Of a DNA stretch of 64,000 nt, positions 35,150 through 43,435 are shown in pieces. The stretch comes from Streptomyces graminofaciens (GTDB taxonomy: Bacteria; Actinomycetota; Actinomycetes; Streptomycetales; Streptomycetaceae). Position numbers and translations under genes: made by a program. The notes below the pieces were generated by a model. The model did not search any database, had not been told where the DNA came from, and worked only from the letters and a program-made list of their open reading frames with translations. The stretch's first letter is position 1. Each line of letters begins with the position of its first letter. The DNA is taken from assembly GCF_030294945.1 (NCBI RefSeq), contig NZ_AP018448.1, forward strand, positions 5,424,001-5,488,000. Reading direction: 5' to 3'.

Positions 35150-35755
35150 TCAGAACGAGACATCCGAGCAGGCGTAGAACGCGTTGCCGGTGTCCGCGAT
35201 CGTCCATACCGCGAGGATCACGTGGCGGCCGCTCAGCCCGGACGGGAGGCGTCCGGTGTGGGAGAGCGTGGAGGGTGGGCGCTGGCCGTTGTAGGGGACG
35301 GTGAAGAACGGGGTGAGGTTGAGGTCGGAGCGGGCCAGGGCGTGGTTCTGGTTCCAGCCCGCCTTGGTGACGTAGTACTTGAAGTCGGTGGTGGCGTGCA
35401 TGGCCGTGAACTGCCAGCGGAACGTGTAGTTCTGGCCACCCGTCACCCTGGTGGTGGGCCAGGCGCCGCCGCCCGGCGCGGTGGCCGCGTCGAGCCGGCC
35501 GAACCTGCTGTTGCCGCCCGAGCAGAGTCGGCCGTCGGCGGGTCCGGTCGACGGGAAGCCCTTGGGGCCCTCGACGCTCTGCGGCTCCCACTGGATGTCG
35601 CCGCAGTTGGTGACGGTGCCGTTCTGGCAGAGCTTCTGCCTGCTGACGGGGAGGTCGGTGTAGCCGTGGCCGGTGGCGCCGCCACTGGAGAGCACGAGGG
35701 CGCCGGTGGTGGCGAGGCCGATGCCGGCCGCGTACCACTTGGTCTTTTTACGCAT
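35150..35755 (-). CDS. lpmP: AA10 lytic polysaccharide monooxygenase (LpmP-like)
   Basis: The 201-aa secreted protein has a signal peptide cleaved so that the mature enzyme begins HGYTDLPVSRQKLCQNG; H30 (new N terminus) and H120 in FTAMHATTDFKYY form the copper histidine brace. Cysteines at 43, 51 and 78 plus YACSDVSF at the C terminus fit the disulfides of AA10 enzymes. It oxidatively cleaves chitin-like polysaccharides. The location six kilobases from cslA-glxA-cslZ and beside an SPFH and an NlpC/P60 gene matches the tip-glycan locus where LpmP was described, so the symbol rests on context. A dre site lies 33 bp upstream. Confidence 0.88.
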   Translation of the reverse strand: MRKKTKWYAAGIGLATTGALVLSSGGATGHGYTDLPVSRQKLCQNGTVTNCGDIQWEPQSVEGPKGFPSTGPADGRLCSGGNSRFGRLDAATAPGGGAWPTTRVTGGQNYTFRWQFTAMHATTDFKYYVTKAGWNQNHALARSDLNLTPFFTVPYNGQRPPSTLSHTGRLPSGLSGRHVILAVWTIADTGNAFYACSDVSF

Positions 35756-35787
35756 GCTGCCGCTCCCTGGAGGACGTGGGGGTGTTT

Positions 35788-35803
35788 CCAGGTCTAGACC
35801 AAG
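35788..35803. promoter_or_regulatory. DasR-responsive element (dre) upstream of the LPMO gene
   Basis: CCAGGTCTAGACCAAG has the perfect core palindrome GGTCTAGACC of the DasR consensus ACTGGTCTAGACCACT, with most flanking positions matching on one side. DasR is the Streptomyces N-acetylglucosamine sensor controlling chitin genes. The site is centred about 40 bp from the LPMO start codon, a position suited to repression. Confidence 0.8.
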
Positions 35804-35912
35804 TCACAGATTATGAGCGGCAGTTGACCGTGTCCATATCAAAGACATGTCCATACCAATCAGAGGGCTGCTCCAGGGGGCTGCTCCAGGGAAGCTGTTC
35901 CGGGAGGGCGGT

Positions 35913-37148
35913 TCACGGTGACGCTTCGCGCCGCCCCGTGTAGAACGCCACGGTCAGGTCCTTCACCAGGGCCTTGCGCTCGTAGTCGTCGAGTTCGACC
36001 AGGCCGCGCATGGTCAGCCTGGTCACCGTGTCCTCGACGGAGTCGACGACCGAGGTGAGCACGGTGTCACGGTGCTGGGCGTCGAGCGCCGCGATCCGGC
36101 GGCGCTGCATCACCGCGGCCACCTCCGGCGCGTAGTCGATCCGGGTCGGCTGGGTGGAGAACACCTCCAGACCGACCGGCGCCGCCTCCGCCGCCACCAG
36201 CCGGGTCAGCGCCTCGCCGACCGCGTCCGTGTTGCGCAGGGTCACGTCCCGGACCAGCGCGCCCGGCGGCACATCGGCCGGCAGCTGCGAGATCACCCGG
36301 GACAGCGCGGCCTCCACGCACTCCCGCAGATACTCCTCGTGGTCCTCGACCCCGAGCAGGGCCCGCGCGGTGTCCTTCACCCGCCAGGCGACGAGGACGA
36401 CGACCCGCAGCGCGACCCCGTTGGCGTCGACGGCCGGCATCGGCTCGCTGCGCCAGTGCCGCAGCCGTACGTCGACCCGGCGGCGCAGGAACAGGGGGTT
36501 CACCCACATGAGCCCCGTGCGGCGCACGGTCCCCCGGTACCGCCCGAACAGCCCCAGCACCCACGCCCGCCCGGTCCGCCCCCGCGCCAGCCCGCCGAAC
36601 CCGAACAGTCCGAGGGCGCCCGCTCCGGCGTACGCGGCCCACTGCGTCGCTCCGAGTCCCACACCGGCGTGCGCCGGCAGCCCGAGCGCCTCTGCCACGA
36701 CCGGCAGCGCTCCGGCCCACCACGAGGTGAGAACACAGCCGGCCACTCCGCACGCCCCGGCCAGCACACCGGCCGCCCCGGGCAGCACCCGCGCCGGTCG
36801 CTCGGCCAGCCCGGGGTCGATCTCGACCACCGGCCGCACCTTCACTGCCGCCGGGCCGCCGGGCACGCCCAGTACGCCCTGCCGGACGCGCGGCTGCTCG
36901 CCCGTGCCGCGCCTCCGGCCCACGACGGCGGGGGCCAGCGGGAGGGCGACCGGGACCGGGTCGTCGCGGAACAGCAGGTGCACGGGGATCTCCGTGGTCA
37001 CCTCGTTCTGGATGAGGCGCGGGGGGCGCCAGTTGATCTCGGGGTCGTGCGGCTGTGGTCGGGCGTCCTGGTCGGGCTGCGGGTGTTGCTGGGGTTGTGA
37101 GGGGGGTTGTGGTTGTGAAGAGGGCTGCGGTTGTGACGTCGTACTCAT
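35913..37148 (-). CDS. SPFH/band 7 membrane protein
   Basis: The 411-aa product starts at ATG 37148, preceded by GGAGGCACGT. Residues 1-40 are a Gln/Pro/Ser-rich disordered tail (SQPQPSSQPQPPSQPQQHPQ). Two or three hydrophobic segments lie around residues 105-180. The SPFH domain follows: VRRTGLMWVNPLFLRRRVDV, VALRVVVLVAWRVKDTARAL, RNTDAVGEALTRLVAAEAAP and VGLEVFSTQPTRIDYAPEVA. SPFH proteins organise membrane microdomains, which would fit a hyphal-tip glycan locus between the LPMO and cslA. Its exact role is inferred. Confidence 0.85.
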   Translation of the reverse strand: MSTTSQPQPSSQPQPPSQPQQHPQPDQDARPQPHDPEINWRPPRLIQNEVTTEIPVHLLFRDDPVPVALPLAPAVVGRRRGTGEQPRVRQGVLGVPGGPAAVKVRPVVEIDPGLAERPARVLPGAAGVLAGACGVAGCVLTSWWAGALPVVAEALGLPAHAGVGLGATQWAAYAGAGALGLFGFGGLARGRTGRAWVLGLFGRYRGTVRRTGLMWVNPLFLRRRVDVRLRHWRSEPMPAVDANGVALRVVVLVAWRVKDTARALLGVEDHEEYLRECVEAALSRVISQLPADVPPGALVRDVTLRNTDAVGEALTRLVAAEAAPVGLEVFSTQPTRIDYAPEVAAVMQRRRIAALDAQHRDTVLTSVVDSVEDTVTRLTMRGLVELDDYERKALVKDLTVAFYTGRREASP

Positions 37149-37225
37149 ACGTGCCTCCATGCCTCCGCGCAGGAAGAGCCGTGGTGAGGGGTGCCTGGGG
37201 TACGGCGATCGGGTCGGTGCCCGCG

Positions 37226-38635
37226 TCAGGAGAACAGGCGGCGCCAGGTCTCCGGGCCCGGGGAGCCGTCCGCCGCGTTGCCCCGCCAGCCCTGGGCGCG
37301 CTGGAACGCCTCCACGTTGCGTCGGTCCTCCTCGCCCCAGCGGGAGCCCGGGCCCGAGGTGTAGTGCTTGCCGAACCCCTTCTTGAGCAGTTGTTGTCCG
37401 AGCCGGACGACATGGGCGTTGTCGGCGCCGGGGCGGAACATCGCACGGCCGGGGTAGGCGGGGACCTCCTGAGGACCAGGGGGAGCGGCGAGCCGGTCGG
37501 CCATGCCCGGCGGGCCCGGATACCCGGCGGGGGGCGCGATGTCCCTGCCCTTGCCCGTGACCAGATAGGTCCAGGTCAGCGGCCCCGGGTAACCGTCCGC
37601 GTCCCGGCCCGACCAGCCCTGCGCCCGCTGGAAGGCGTGGGTGGCCCTGCGGTCCGCGTCGGACCAGCGCGGCCCCGGCCCGTTTGCGTAGAAGCGGGCC
37701 CCGCCGCGCTCCACCAGCAGCTGCCCCAGCAGGGTGACGTACCGGTTGTTCGCGCCGGGCCCGAAGTAGGCGGCACCCGGGTAACGGGCGCCCTGCGGCC
37801 CCTCGGAGCCCGAGGAACCGGCGGTGCCGTCCCACGACGCCGGGGTGCCGGTGCCGTCGCCGTCCGGTGCGCCCGCGCCCTCCCCGACGAGCCCCTTGTA
37901 GCGGTACGCCTCATAGCGGCTCGAGTTGTTCCAGTACGCGTACGGGGTGGCCTGCCTGCGGGCGTACGGAGGGGTGGCCTCGTACGCGATGTAGCCGGTG
38001 TGCGTGTAGTCGGTCCAGCCGCCGAAAATGACGACGTGTGAGCCCTTCTGCGGGTCGTCCGGATTGTGGAACAGCAGAATGTCGCCGGGCTGGAGCCACT
38101 CCTTGGAAATCCGCTCGGCAAAATTACCGAGGCTGCCCGTCCATTCGTTTCCGGGCAGATTCCAGGCCATGGACACGAACCCCGAGCAGTCCTGGCGATA
38201 GCCGTCCCACCAGTACGAGGTCATGCTGTACGGCACCTCGGCGGCGATCCAGGTCCTGGCCCGCCTGATGATCTCCGCGCGGGTGATGGGCGGCGTCTTC
38301 GTCGCCGGTGACAGCTTCTCGCCCTCCGTCGACCGACCGGCAGGACCGTGCAGCGGCGCCTTGCCTCCCTGGGGGGTGCCGGGCCCGTCATCTGCGGGAA
38401 CGGGTCCCGGCCGGGCAGGGCCGTGGGTCGCCGCGACCGCCGGTACGGCGTGGCCTACGGCGAGGGCGGCGCCCGCGGCGGTGACCGCGGCCAGGGCCAC
38501 GCGCCCCGCCGGGTGCCCGAAGGGACCGGGATGGAGATGCCGGGACGAGTAGGGCGTGACCCGGCGCCAGTGGGCACAGCCGGGGCAGTCGCAGTCGCTC
38601 TCGGGAGCGAATTCCTCGAATGCCGGAGTCTCCAT
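37226..38635 (-). CDS. NlpC/P60-type cell-wall hydrolase with two peptidoglycan-binding repeats
   Basis: The 469-aa protein starts at ATG 38635 with GAGGGG eight bases upstream. The order is: an N-terminal cysteine motif ESDCDCPGCAHW (C15, C17, C20), a TM or signal segment (residues 46-69), a linker, an NlpC/P60-like domain with catalytic C150 in YRQDCSGFVSMAW and the histidine in GSHVVIFGGW, then two C-terminal repeats, each with PGAxxFxPGAxNxxVxxLGQ and FQRAQGW(S/R)GxxADGxPG. The repeats bind peptidoglycan or glycan. It probably cleaves peptide bonds in the wall near the CslA/GlxA machinery, opening it for the extruded glycan. The cysteines before the membrane segment are unusual. Confidence 0.87.
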   Translation of the reverse strand: METPAFEEFAPESDCDCPGCAHWRRVTPYSSRHLHPGPFGHPAGRVALAAVTAAGAALAVGHAVPAVAATHGPARPGPVPADDGPGTPQGGKAPLHGPAGRSTEGEKLSPATKTPPITRAEIIRRARTWIAAEVPYSMTSYWWDGYRQDCSGFVSMAWNLPGNEWTGSLGNFAERISKEWLQPGDILLFHNPDDPQKGSHVVIFGGWTDYTHTGYIAYEATPPYARRQATPYAYWNNSSRYEAYRYKGLVGEGAGAPDGDGTGTPASWDGTAGSSGSEGPQGARYPGAAYFGPGANNRYVTLLGQLLVERGGARFYANGPGPRWSDADRRATHAFQRAQGWSGRDADGYPGPLTWTYLVTGKGRDIAPPAGYPGPPGMADRLAAPPGPQEVPAYPGRAMFRPGADNAHVVRLGQQLLKKGFGKHYTSGPGSRWGEEDRRNVEAFQRAQGWRGNAADGSPGPETWRRLFS

Positions 38636-38822
38636 GCGATTCCCCTCAGGCGCCGGTCGGAGAATTCCTCGCTTCTGCACGGTTGTCAGTTTCTCAACGG
38701 TCGTGGGGTGCCGCATGTTGACGGTCCGAATGATGTAACGCGGTGCCCACGGGGGTGGGGCGCGCAGGCCCCTCCCGGGCGCGCACCTGGCCCGGTGGTC
38801 ATGAGCACCCACCAGCCTCCGG

Positions 38823-38828
38823 TAAACT
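38823..38828 (+). promoter_or_regulatory. Candidate -10 box of the third tRNA-Lys gene
   Basis: TAAACT lies 10 bp before the tRNA 5' end, so the transcript would start almost at the mature end. No matching -35 is visible. Confidence 0.45.
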
Positions 38829-38838
38829 TTTCTCGCAC

Positions 38839-38912
38839 GCGCCGCTAGCTCAGTTGGTTAGAGCAGCTGACTCTTAATCAGCGGGTCCGGGGTTCGAGTC
38901 CCTGGCGGCGCA
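38839..38912 (+). tRNA. tRNA-Lys (anticodon CTT), copy 3
   Basis: Identical over 74 nt to the copies at 18725 and 30750. Unlike those, it is followed directly by CCA (38913-38915), so the 3' end appears genome-encoded. Confidence 0.97.
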
Positions 38913-38919
38913 CCACACG

Positions 38920-38951
38920 GAGAGGCCCCTCGCATCAGCGAGGGGCCTCTC
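38920..38951. terminator. Hairpin terminator after tRNA-Lys copy 3
   Basis: A 14-bp perfect stem GAGAGGCCCCTCGC/GCGAGGGGCCTCTC with an ATCA loop starts seven bases after the tRNA. It is the same kind of hairpin as after copies 1 and 2. Confidence 0.85.
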
Positions 38952-39358
38952 CGCATGTGCACGTCACCCCGGGCAATCAACACGGATCCTCCACCGATGC
39001 CCCAATCACCGGGTATGACCGGTAAACAGCTCGTTTCCCATCTTGCGATCAAGATGAACACCATAGAACCCTGGGCCGTAAGAGACTGCGGATACATGCC
39101 ACTTGGGGAGCCATGGGCCGGTTTGGCCAGGGTTGGGGAACTTGGGCTCCCGCTCATGAAAGCGCTCATGAACGGATGACAAAGGGGCATCAATGCAACC
39201 GGAAGGTCCTCGTCCAGTGTCTCTTATGGTGTAGATCACATGGTGTACATCACTCAGTGACGACGACTCGCCACTGAATGCACCCGTGCCGGTCGAGGGG
39301 GACCGCCACGGGCGAGAACCGACGAACACACACAAACGTGTGTGCGGGGGGATGACTC
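38952..39358. other. Upstream region of the csl operon
   Basis: This 407-bp region separates the tRNA terminator from cslA and is less GC-rich than the surrounding genes. It contains a tandem 14-bp repeat at 39226-39253 and a partial direct repeat GCTCATGAA at about 39153-39174. No gene is convincing; short frames here are shadows. The csl promoter should lie here. Confidence 0.6.
39226..39253. promoter_or_regulatory. Tandem 14-bp direct repeat upstream of cslA, probable operator
   Basis: ATGGTGTAGATCAC (39226-39239) is followed without a gap by ATGGTGTACATCAC (39240-39253), one mismatch. Each unit contains GTG-N5-CAC, an inverted half-site pair reminiscent of Crp/FNR-type boxes. It is 106 bp upstream of the cslA start. 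Confidence 0.6.
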
Positions 39359-41365
39359 ATGACGTCGACGCCGACGGGCGCCCGGCACAACCACGACCCG
39401 TCCGAGACGACACAGCTCAAGCTGCCGTCGCAACGGACCGGTGCCTTCCGGAAAATCAGGAAGACCCTTCCGAGATACGACTACGAGCACTACAGCCGCC
39501 TCGCGGGGCCGCTCACCCAGCCCGACCCGAGCAAGCCGTACAAGGTGCAGTACCGATCCCTGATCTCCCAGGAACCGCACCGCATCCGGGTCGGACTGAT
39601 GCTGGCCGCCGCGCCGCTGCTCTCCCTGGTCCTGCTGGCCTGGCTGCTCCAGCCCGAGCACTGGACCAAACGCGAATACCTCACCAACGACTACCTGCCG
39701 GCCCTCGACCTCGTCATGCTCGTCTCGATCGGCCTGATCGAGTTCTTCCGCTGCATGAACGTGCTGTCGAACGCGCACGCGACCCTCGTCGCCCGCGATC
39801 CCGTCCCGGTGGTCCCCGAGACCGGCACCAGAGTCGCCTTCCTCACCTCCTTCGTGCCCGGCAAGGAGCCGCTGGAGATGGTGACGAAGACACTGGAGGC
39901 CGCGGTAAGGCTCCGCCACCGCGGGCTTCTGCACGTCTGGCTGCTGGACGAGGGCGACGACCCGGATGTGAAGGCGGTCTGCGCGCGCCTGGGCGTGCAC
40001 CACTTCTCCCGCAAGGGCATCGAGAAGTGGAACCGACCCAAGGGACCGCACCGCGCCAAGACCAAGCACGGCAACTACAACGCCTGGCTGGACGCCCACG
40101 GCGACGACTACGACTTCTTCGCCTCCGTGGACACCGACCACGTACCGCTGCCGAACTACCTGGAGCGGATGCTCGGCTTCTTCCGGGACCCGGACATCGG
40201 GTTCGTGATCGGCCCGCAGGTGTACGGCAACTACGACAACTTCGTCACCAAGGCCGCCGAGTCCCAGCAGTTCCTGTTCCACGCGCTGATCCAGCGGGCG
40301 GGCAACCGCTACGGCGCCCCCATGTTCGTCGGCACCTCCAACGCCGTACGGATCAAGGCGCTCAAGCAGATCGGCGGGCTGTACGACTCGATCACCGAGG
40401 ACATGGCGACCGGCTTCGAGATCCACCGCCACAAGAACCCGGCGACGGGCCGGAAGTGGCGCTCGGTGTACACGCCGGACGTGCTCGCGGTGGGCGAGGG
40501 GCCCAGCGCCTGGACCGACTTCTTCACCCAGCAGATGCGCTGGTCGCGCGGTACGTACGAGACGATCCTCAAGCAGTACTGGAAGGGCTGGTACTCGCTG
40601 CCGCCGACCAAGCTCTTCAACTACACGATGATGATCATCTTCTACCCGATGTCCGCCCTCAACTGGATCCTCGCGGCGCTGAGCTGTGCGCTGTTCCTGG
40701 GCCTGGGCGCATCGGGTGTGAACATCGATCCGACCGTGTGGCTGATGCTCTACGGCAACGCGTCGGCACTCCAGATAGGCCTGTACGTCTGGAACCGCAG
40801 GCACAACGTCTCGCCGCACGAGCCGGAGGGCTCCGGCGGTGTGGCCGGCATGGTGATGTCCGCACTGTCCGCGCCGCTCTACGCCAAGGCGCTGGTCGAC
40901 TCCGCGCTGCGCCGCAAGAGCAAGTTCGTGGTCACGCCCAAGGGAGACTCGGCGAGCCCCGACAGGTGGTTCGGCACCTTCCGGTACCACTGGTACTTCA
41001 TCGCGATCTTCGGCGGCTCGATGACCGCCGGTTTCGTCTACGGGCACTCGCACCCCGCGATGATCACCTGGGCCACGTTCGCCATGCTGATCACCGCGAC
41101 GCCCATCATCGCCTGGCGCTACATGCTGCGGCAGGACGAGAAGAAGGCCGCCGCCGCGGCCGAACTGCAAGGGTCGATGGTGGCTCCCCCGGAGTCCGCC
41201 CCCGCCCCCTTCGCGCCCCACGCGCCGTATCAAACGCCGCACGCCCCACACGCGCCCCACGCTCCCCAGCACAAGCCGAGTTGGGCGGCGTCCGGCTCGG
41301 GCGGCGGGGGTAGCGACCAGACCATGCAGATCGCCCTGGGTGGACTTGGGGGACGTAAGGAATGA
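39359..41365 (+). CDS. cslA: Cellulose synthase-like glycosyltransferase CslA
   Basis: The 668-aa GT2 membrane enzyme starts at ATG 39359 after GGGGGGATGACTC. Two TMs lie at about residues 77-96 and 112-130. The catalytic domain shows HVWLLDEGDDPDVKAVCARL, ASVDTDHVPLPNYLERML, YDSITEDMATGFEIHRHKNP and QQMRWSRGTYETIL (the D, DxD, TED and QxxRW signatures). Further TMs follow. The C terminus is disordered with HAP repeats (TPHAPHAPHAPQH). It makes a beta-glucan-like polysaccharide at hyphal tips and needs GlxA for deposition. It overlaps glxA by four bases. Confidence 0.96.
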   Translation: MTSTPTGARHNHDPSETTQLKLPSQRTGAFRKIRKTLPRYDYEHYSRLAGPLTQPDPSKPYKVQYRSLISQEPHRIRVGLMLAAAPLLSLVLLAWLLQPEHWTKREYLTNDYLPALDLVMLVSIGLIEFFRCMNVLSNAHATLVARDPVPVVPETGTRVAFLTSFVPGKEPLEMVTKTLEAAVRLRHRGLLHVWLLDEGDDPDVKAVCARLGVHHFSRKGIEKWNRPKGPHRAKTKHGNYNAWLDAHGDDYDFFASVDTDHVPLPNYLERMLGFFRDPDIGFVIGPQVYGNYDNFVTKAAESQQFLFHALIQRAGNRYGAPMFVGTSNAVRIKALKQIGGLYDSITEDMATGFEIHRHKNPATGRKWRSVYTPDVLAVGEGPSAWTDFFTQQMRWSRGTYETILKQYWKGWYSLPPTKLFNYTMMIIFYPMSALNWILAALSCALFLGLGASGVNIDPTVWLMLYGNASALQIGLYVWNRRHNVSPHEPEGSGGVAGMVMSALSAPLYAKALVDSALRRKSKFVVTPKGDSASPDRWFGTFRYHWYFIAIFGGSMTAGFVYGHSHPAMITWATFAMLITATPIIAWRYMLRQDEKKAAAAAELQGSMVAPPESAPAPFAPHAPYQTPHAPHAPHAPQHKPSWAASGSGGGGSDQTMQIALGGLGGRKE

Positions 41366-43296
41366 AGGACCGTGCAGGCCACCGCCGCGCCCGTCGGCTC
41401 GCGATCGGCTCGGCGGTGGTCCTCGCGCTGGCCGGGATGAACGGGCCGTGGCTGTATCGCGTCGGCACCGAGAAGTACCACGAGTACAAGATCAACAGAC
41501 CCGAGTACAAGGCGGAGAACGGGCACTGGCAGGTCGTGGAGTTCCCGGAGGAGTACCGGCAGAACACGATCCACGCGGCGCTGCTGCACACCGGGAAGAT
41601 TCTGTTGATCGCCGGTTCCGGCAACGACCAGGACAACTTCGACGCCAAGAAGTTCGACACCCGGATCTGGGACCCGGTCGAGCAGACCATCAAGAAGGTG
41701 CCCACGCCGAGCGACCTGTTCTGCACCGGGCACACCCAACTGCCCAACGGCAATCTGCTGATCGCCGGCGGCACCAGGCGCTACGAGAAACTGAAGGGCG
41801 ATGTCACCAAGGCCGGCGGCCTGATGATCATCCACAACGAGAACCCCGACAAGGAGATGAGGCTCAGGGCGGGCACGGAATTCGTCGGGAAGAAGAACGG
41901 CAAGACATTCGTCCTGAAGGACTCGGTCACGGTCAAGCCGGCGAAGAAGCTGCTCGACGCGGACGGGGATTTCCTGAAGACCAAGGCGAGCGTCGAGCGT
42001 GCCTATGTCGAGGCCGAGAAGCGCGGCACGAAGTACGAGACGGGCACGGAGGACAACTACCGGATCGTCGGACTGACCGGCAAGGACGCGCGGAACACAT
42101 ACGGCATCGCGCAGAAGCTCGCCCTCGACAAGAAGGACTTCCAGGGCATCAAGGACGCCTACGAATTCGACCCGGTCGCCGAGAAGTACATCAAGGTCGA
42201 CCCGATGAACGAGGCGCGCTGGTATCCGACGCTGACGACGCTCACCGACGGCTCGGTTCTCAGTCTCTCCGGGCTCGACGACATCGGGCAGCTGGTCCCG
42301 GGCAAGAACGAGGTCTACGACCCCGAGACCAGGAAGTGGACGTACACCAAGGAGGTCAGGCAGTTCCCGACCTATCCGGCGATCTCCCTGATGCAGAACG
42401 GCAAGCTGTTCTACTCGGGCGCGAACGCCGGGTACGGGCCGGACGACGTCGGCCGGGACCCCGGCGTCTGGGACCTGAAGACGAACAAGTTCACCAAGGT
42501 CCCGGGGATGAGCGACAGCACGCTGCTGGAGACCGCGGGGACCGTGCTGCTGCCGCCGGCGCAGGACGAGAAGTACATGGTCGTCGGTGGGGGCGGGGTC
42601 GGTGAGTCGGCGAGGTCGAGCAGGAAGACCCGGCTGATCGATCTGCTGGAGGACAGTCCGCGCTTCGTGGACGGGCCGGAACTGGAGAAGGGGACGCGTT
42701 ATCCGCAGGCCTCGATTCTTCCGGACGACACCGTTCTGATCTCCGGGGGCTCCGAGGACTATCGCGGGCGCGGCGACTCCAACATCCTTCAGGCGCGGTT
42801 GTACGACGCGAAGACCGGAGAGATGCGGAGGGTCGCCGATCCGCTCGTGGGCCGCAACTACCATTCGGGGTCGCTGTTGTTGCCCGACGGGCGGGTGGTG
42901 TTCTTCGGGTCGGACTCGTTGTACGCCGACAAGGGCAACACCAAGCCGGGAGAGTTCGAGCAGCGGATCGAGATCTATACGCCGCCGTATCTGTATCAGG
43001 ACGCGCGGCCGTCGTTGTCGGGCGGGCCGAAGACGGTGAAGCGGGGCGGGACGGCGACGTTCTCCACGAAGCACGGGGCTTCCGTCAAGTCGGCTCGGCT
43101 CATTCGGCCGAGTGCGTCGACGCATGTGACGGATGTCGATCAGAAGTCGATCGAGGTGGACTTCAAGGTGTCCGGGGACAGGATCACGGTGACTGTGCCG
43201 AAGAATCGGAATCTGGTGCAGTCCGGTTGGTACATGTTGTTCGTGACCGATGATCAGGGGACGCCGAGCAAGGCTCAGTGGGTGGAGGTGCCTTAG
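41362..43296 (+). CDS. glxA: Mononuclear radical copper oxidase GlxA
   Basis: The 644-aa protein starts at ATG 41362 within the cslA stop (ATGA). A basic N terminus and one hydrophobic segment (LAIGSAVVLALAGMNGPW) anchor or export it. Kelch-type repeats of a galactose-oxidase fold follow. C121 in PSDLFCTGHTQLPNGN and Tyr288 in NEARWYPTLTTL are the expected partners of the Tyr-Cys cofactor, with W287 adjacent. Copper-ligand histidine motifs include GRNYHSGSLLLPDGRVVFFG. The C-terminal immunoglobulin-like domain ends with SGWYMLFVTDDQGTPSKAQW. It oxidises or matures the CslA glycan. Confidence 0.95.
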   Translation: MKDRAGHRRARRLAIGSAVVLALAGMNGPWLYRVGTEKYHEYKINRPEYKAENGHWQVVEFPEEYRQNTIHAALLHTGKILLIAGSGNDQDNFDAKKFDTRIWDPVEQTIKKVPTPSDLFCTGHTQLPNGNLLIAGGTRRYEKLKGDVTKAGGLMIIHNENPDKEMRLRAGTEFVGKKNGKTFVLKDSVTVKPAKKLLDADGDFLKTKASVERAYVEAEKRGTKYETGTEDNYRIVGLTGKDARNTYGIAQKLALDKKDFQGIKDAYEFDPVAEKYIKVDPMNEARWYPTLTTLTDGSVLSLSGLDDIGQLVPGKNEVYDPETRKWTYTKEVRQFPTYPAISLMQNGKLFYSGANAGYGPDDVGRDPGVWDLKTNKFTKVPGMSDSTLLETAGTVLLPPAQDEKYMVVGGGGVGESARSSRKTRLIDLLEDSPRFVDGPELEKGTRYPQASILPDDTVLISGGSEDYRGRGDSNILQARLYDAKTGEMRRVADPLVGRNYHSGSLLLPDGRVVFFGSDSLYADKGNTKPGEFEQRIEIYTPPYLYQDARPSLSGGPKTVKRGGTATFSTKHGASVKSARLIRPSASTHVTDVDQKSIEVDFKVSGDRITVTVPKNRNLVQSGWYMLFVTDDQGTPSKAQWVEVP

Positions 43297-43336
43297 CGCT
43301 CCACGCTCCGCCTTCGGGGTGCGTTTTCGGCTGCGG

Positions 43337-43423
43337 GGTTCGTTGTGGTTGCTCGCACTGTTCCCCGCGCGGTTCCCCGCGCCCCTGAAAGCAGGCCGCG
43401 CCCCTTGGTGACAAGGGGCGCGG
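43337..43423. terminator. Bidirectional terminator between glxA and cslZ, with intergenic repeat copy C
   Basis: A 12-bp perfect stem CCGCGCCCCTTG/CAAGGGGCGCGG (43396-43407 and 43412-43423) with loop GTGA lies between the convergent genes. Just before it is a copy of the dispersed repeat (GTTCCCCGCGCCCCTGAAA, preceded by a partial duplication TTCCCCGCGCGG). Confidence 0.85.
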
Positions 43424-43435
43424 CATGTTCTTGTG

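Noticed and set aside
18725..38912. The three tRNA-Lys genes as ends of an integrated element
   Set aside because: No integrase, excisionase or truncated tRNA copy is present; all three tRNAs are complete and the genes between look chromosomal.
38858..39193. Minus-strand frame ending in TRTPDPLIKSQLL
   Set aside because: It is antisense through a tRNA-Lys gene and its terminator, a well-known annotation artefact.
39254..41272. 672-aa minus-strand frame opposite cslA
   Set aside because: Shadow frame; CslA carries complete GT2 motifs on the other strand.
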